NCBI GenBank assembly: GCA_021806865.1
Contig: JAKAPU010000187.1
Coordinates: forward strand, 1-5,288
DNA length: 5,288 bases
Direction of reading: 5' to 3'
Origin: an archaeon
Lineage (GTDB): Archaea; Thermoproteota; Nitrososphaeria; Nitrososphaerales; CADDZS01
A program made the position numbers and the translations under genes. Shown in pieces: positions 5,015 through 5,288 of the stretch; the stretch's first letter is position 1; each line of letters begins with the position of its first letter. The notes under the pieces were generated by a model, which did not search any database, had not been told where the DNA came from, and saw only the letters and a list, made by a program, of their open reading frames with translations.

Positions 5015-5288
5015 ATGATCCAAAATCATGAAGATTTCCTTGACCGAACAGAACGAATTTGTTACAGAACATTCAGGCTCCGAATCTCTTTCGGTCTTTC
5101 CTATTTACGAGAAGAAAAGCCACCGCGTTACTACAAATATCATTCAGAAGTTGATTATATAGATGAGATCAAGAAGATCTGGGAGAAGAAGTGGGGAGCC
5201 CAAGGCATAGGTCGCCTCAGAGAAGTCGCCGTAGTTACACCAACAGAAGAAGTGGACCCACTCTTCCAAAAGGATCCAACTTTAGATC
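5015..5288 (+). CDS. Partial protein at right edge, possible amidinotransferase-family N-terminus
   Basis: A frame open from ATG 5009/5015 to the window edge encodes PPRYYKYHSEVDYIDEIKKI, then WEKKWGAQGIGRLREVAVV, then TPTEEVDPLFQKDPTLD. The WGAQ..GRLREV..V.P pattern recalls the first strand of the amidinotransferase/arginine-deiminase superfamily (G-x-L-R-x-V-x-x-x-x-P), which acts on guanidino groups. This is weak, and no catalytic residue is inside the window. The N-terminal part of this frame (to about 5110) is Arg/Cys-rich and unconvincing. The ATG at 5028, with a TATA box at the right distance, opens a better-looking frame (MKISLTEQNEFVTEHSGSES, then LSVFPIYEKK) that stops at TAG after 44 codons. 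Adding one A to the AAAA at 5115-5118 joins it as FPIYEKKKPPRYYKYH. The likely gene is therefore 5028 onward with a one-base deletion. The C-terminus lies outside the window. Confidence 0.6.
   Translation, partial: MIQNHEDFLDRTERICYRTFRLRISFGLSYLREEKPPRYYKYHSEVDYIDEIKKIWEKKWGAQGIGRLREVAVVTPTEEVDPLFQKDPTLD

Noticed and set aside
4823..5029. Minus-strand ORF of 68 codons between the monooxygenase and the right-edge gene
   Set aside because: It overlaps the start region of the right-edge gene, is Ser/Leu/Phe-rich without a recognisable motif, and lacks a TATA box at the right distance from either ATG. Not excluded, but unsupported.
1..5288. CRISPR arrays, tRNA or rRNA genes, insertion sequences, toxin-antitoxin or defence cassettes
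   Set aside because: Looked for direct-repeat arrays, cloverleaf arms, transposase motifs and paired small ORFs with defence domains; none is visible.

Overview
The window looks like archaeal chromosomal DNA of moderate, slightly AT-leaning composition. Several start codons have an A/T-rich TATA-like box centred about 25-31 bases upstream and no convincing Shine-Dalgarno sequence between, as expected for archaeal leaderless or short-leader transcripts. The gene content fits a mesophilic archaeon, possibly a soil member of the Nitrososphaeria/Thaumarchaeota: an MthK-type potassium channel, a luciferase-fold monooxygenase, a prokaryotic MFS carrier and small Cys-rich proteins. That placement is inference; no rRNA or tRNA is present to test it.

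Layout, left to right. Bases 1-286 (minus) hold the start of a protein running off the left edge, readable only if one base is restored near 143-147. Bases 319-419 (plus) hold a tiny ORF with a very good TATA box. Bases 416-603 (minus) encode an unrecognised protein of about 62 residues, split by one missing base at 523-526. It is divergent from an intact 64-residue three-CxxC protein at 642-836 (plus). Next comes an intact two-TM potassium channel with a cytoplasmic RCK module (971-1987, plus). A 76-codon ORF lies at 2062-2292 (minus), then about 220 bases with nothing convincing. A Cys/His zinc-finger gene interrupted by an in-frame TAA (2514-2879, minus) and the first third of an MFS transporter (2876-3306, minus; frameshifted at an A7 run and truncated) follow. 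A fragmentary plus-strand ORF (3446-3655) converges on an intact 360-residue luciferase-like flavin monooxygenase (3659-4741, minus). The right edge carries the start of a plus-strand gene (about 5015/5028 onward) with a faint resemblance to the amidinotransferase family.

The three confidently placed full-length genes (small Cys protein, channel, monooxygenase) are clean, while nearly every other coding stretch needs a one-base correction, mostly a missing base in a short homopolymer, or carries a stop. Either the flanks are decaying, or the sequence contains homopolymer-deletion errors. The MFS gene is a true remnant regardless, because two thirds of it is absent. There is no obvious multi-gene pathway: strands alternate and most genes appear to be single units with their own promoters.
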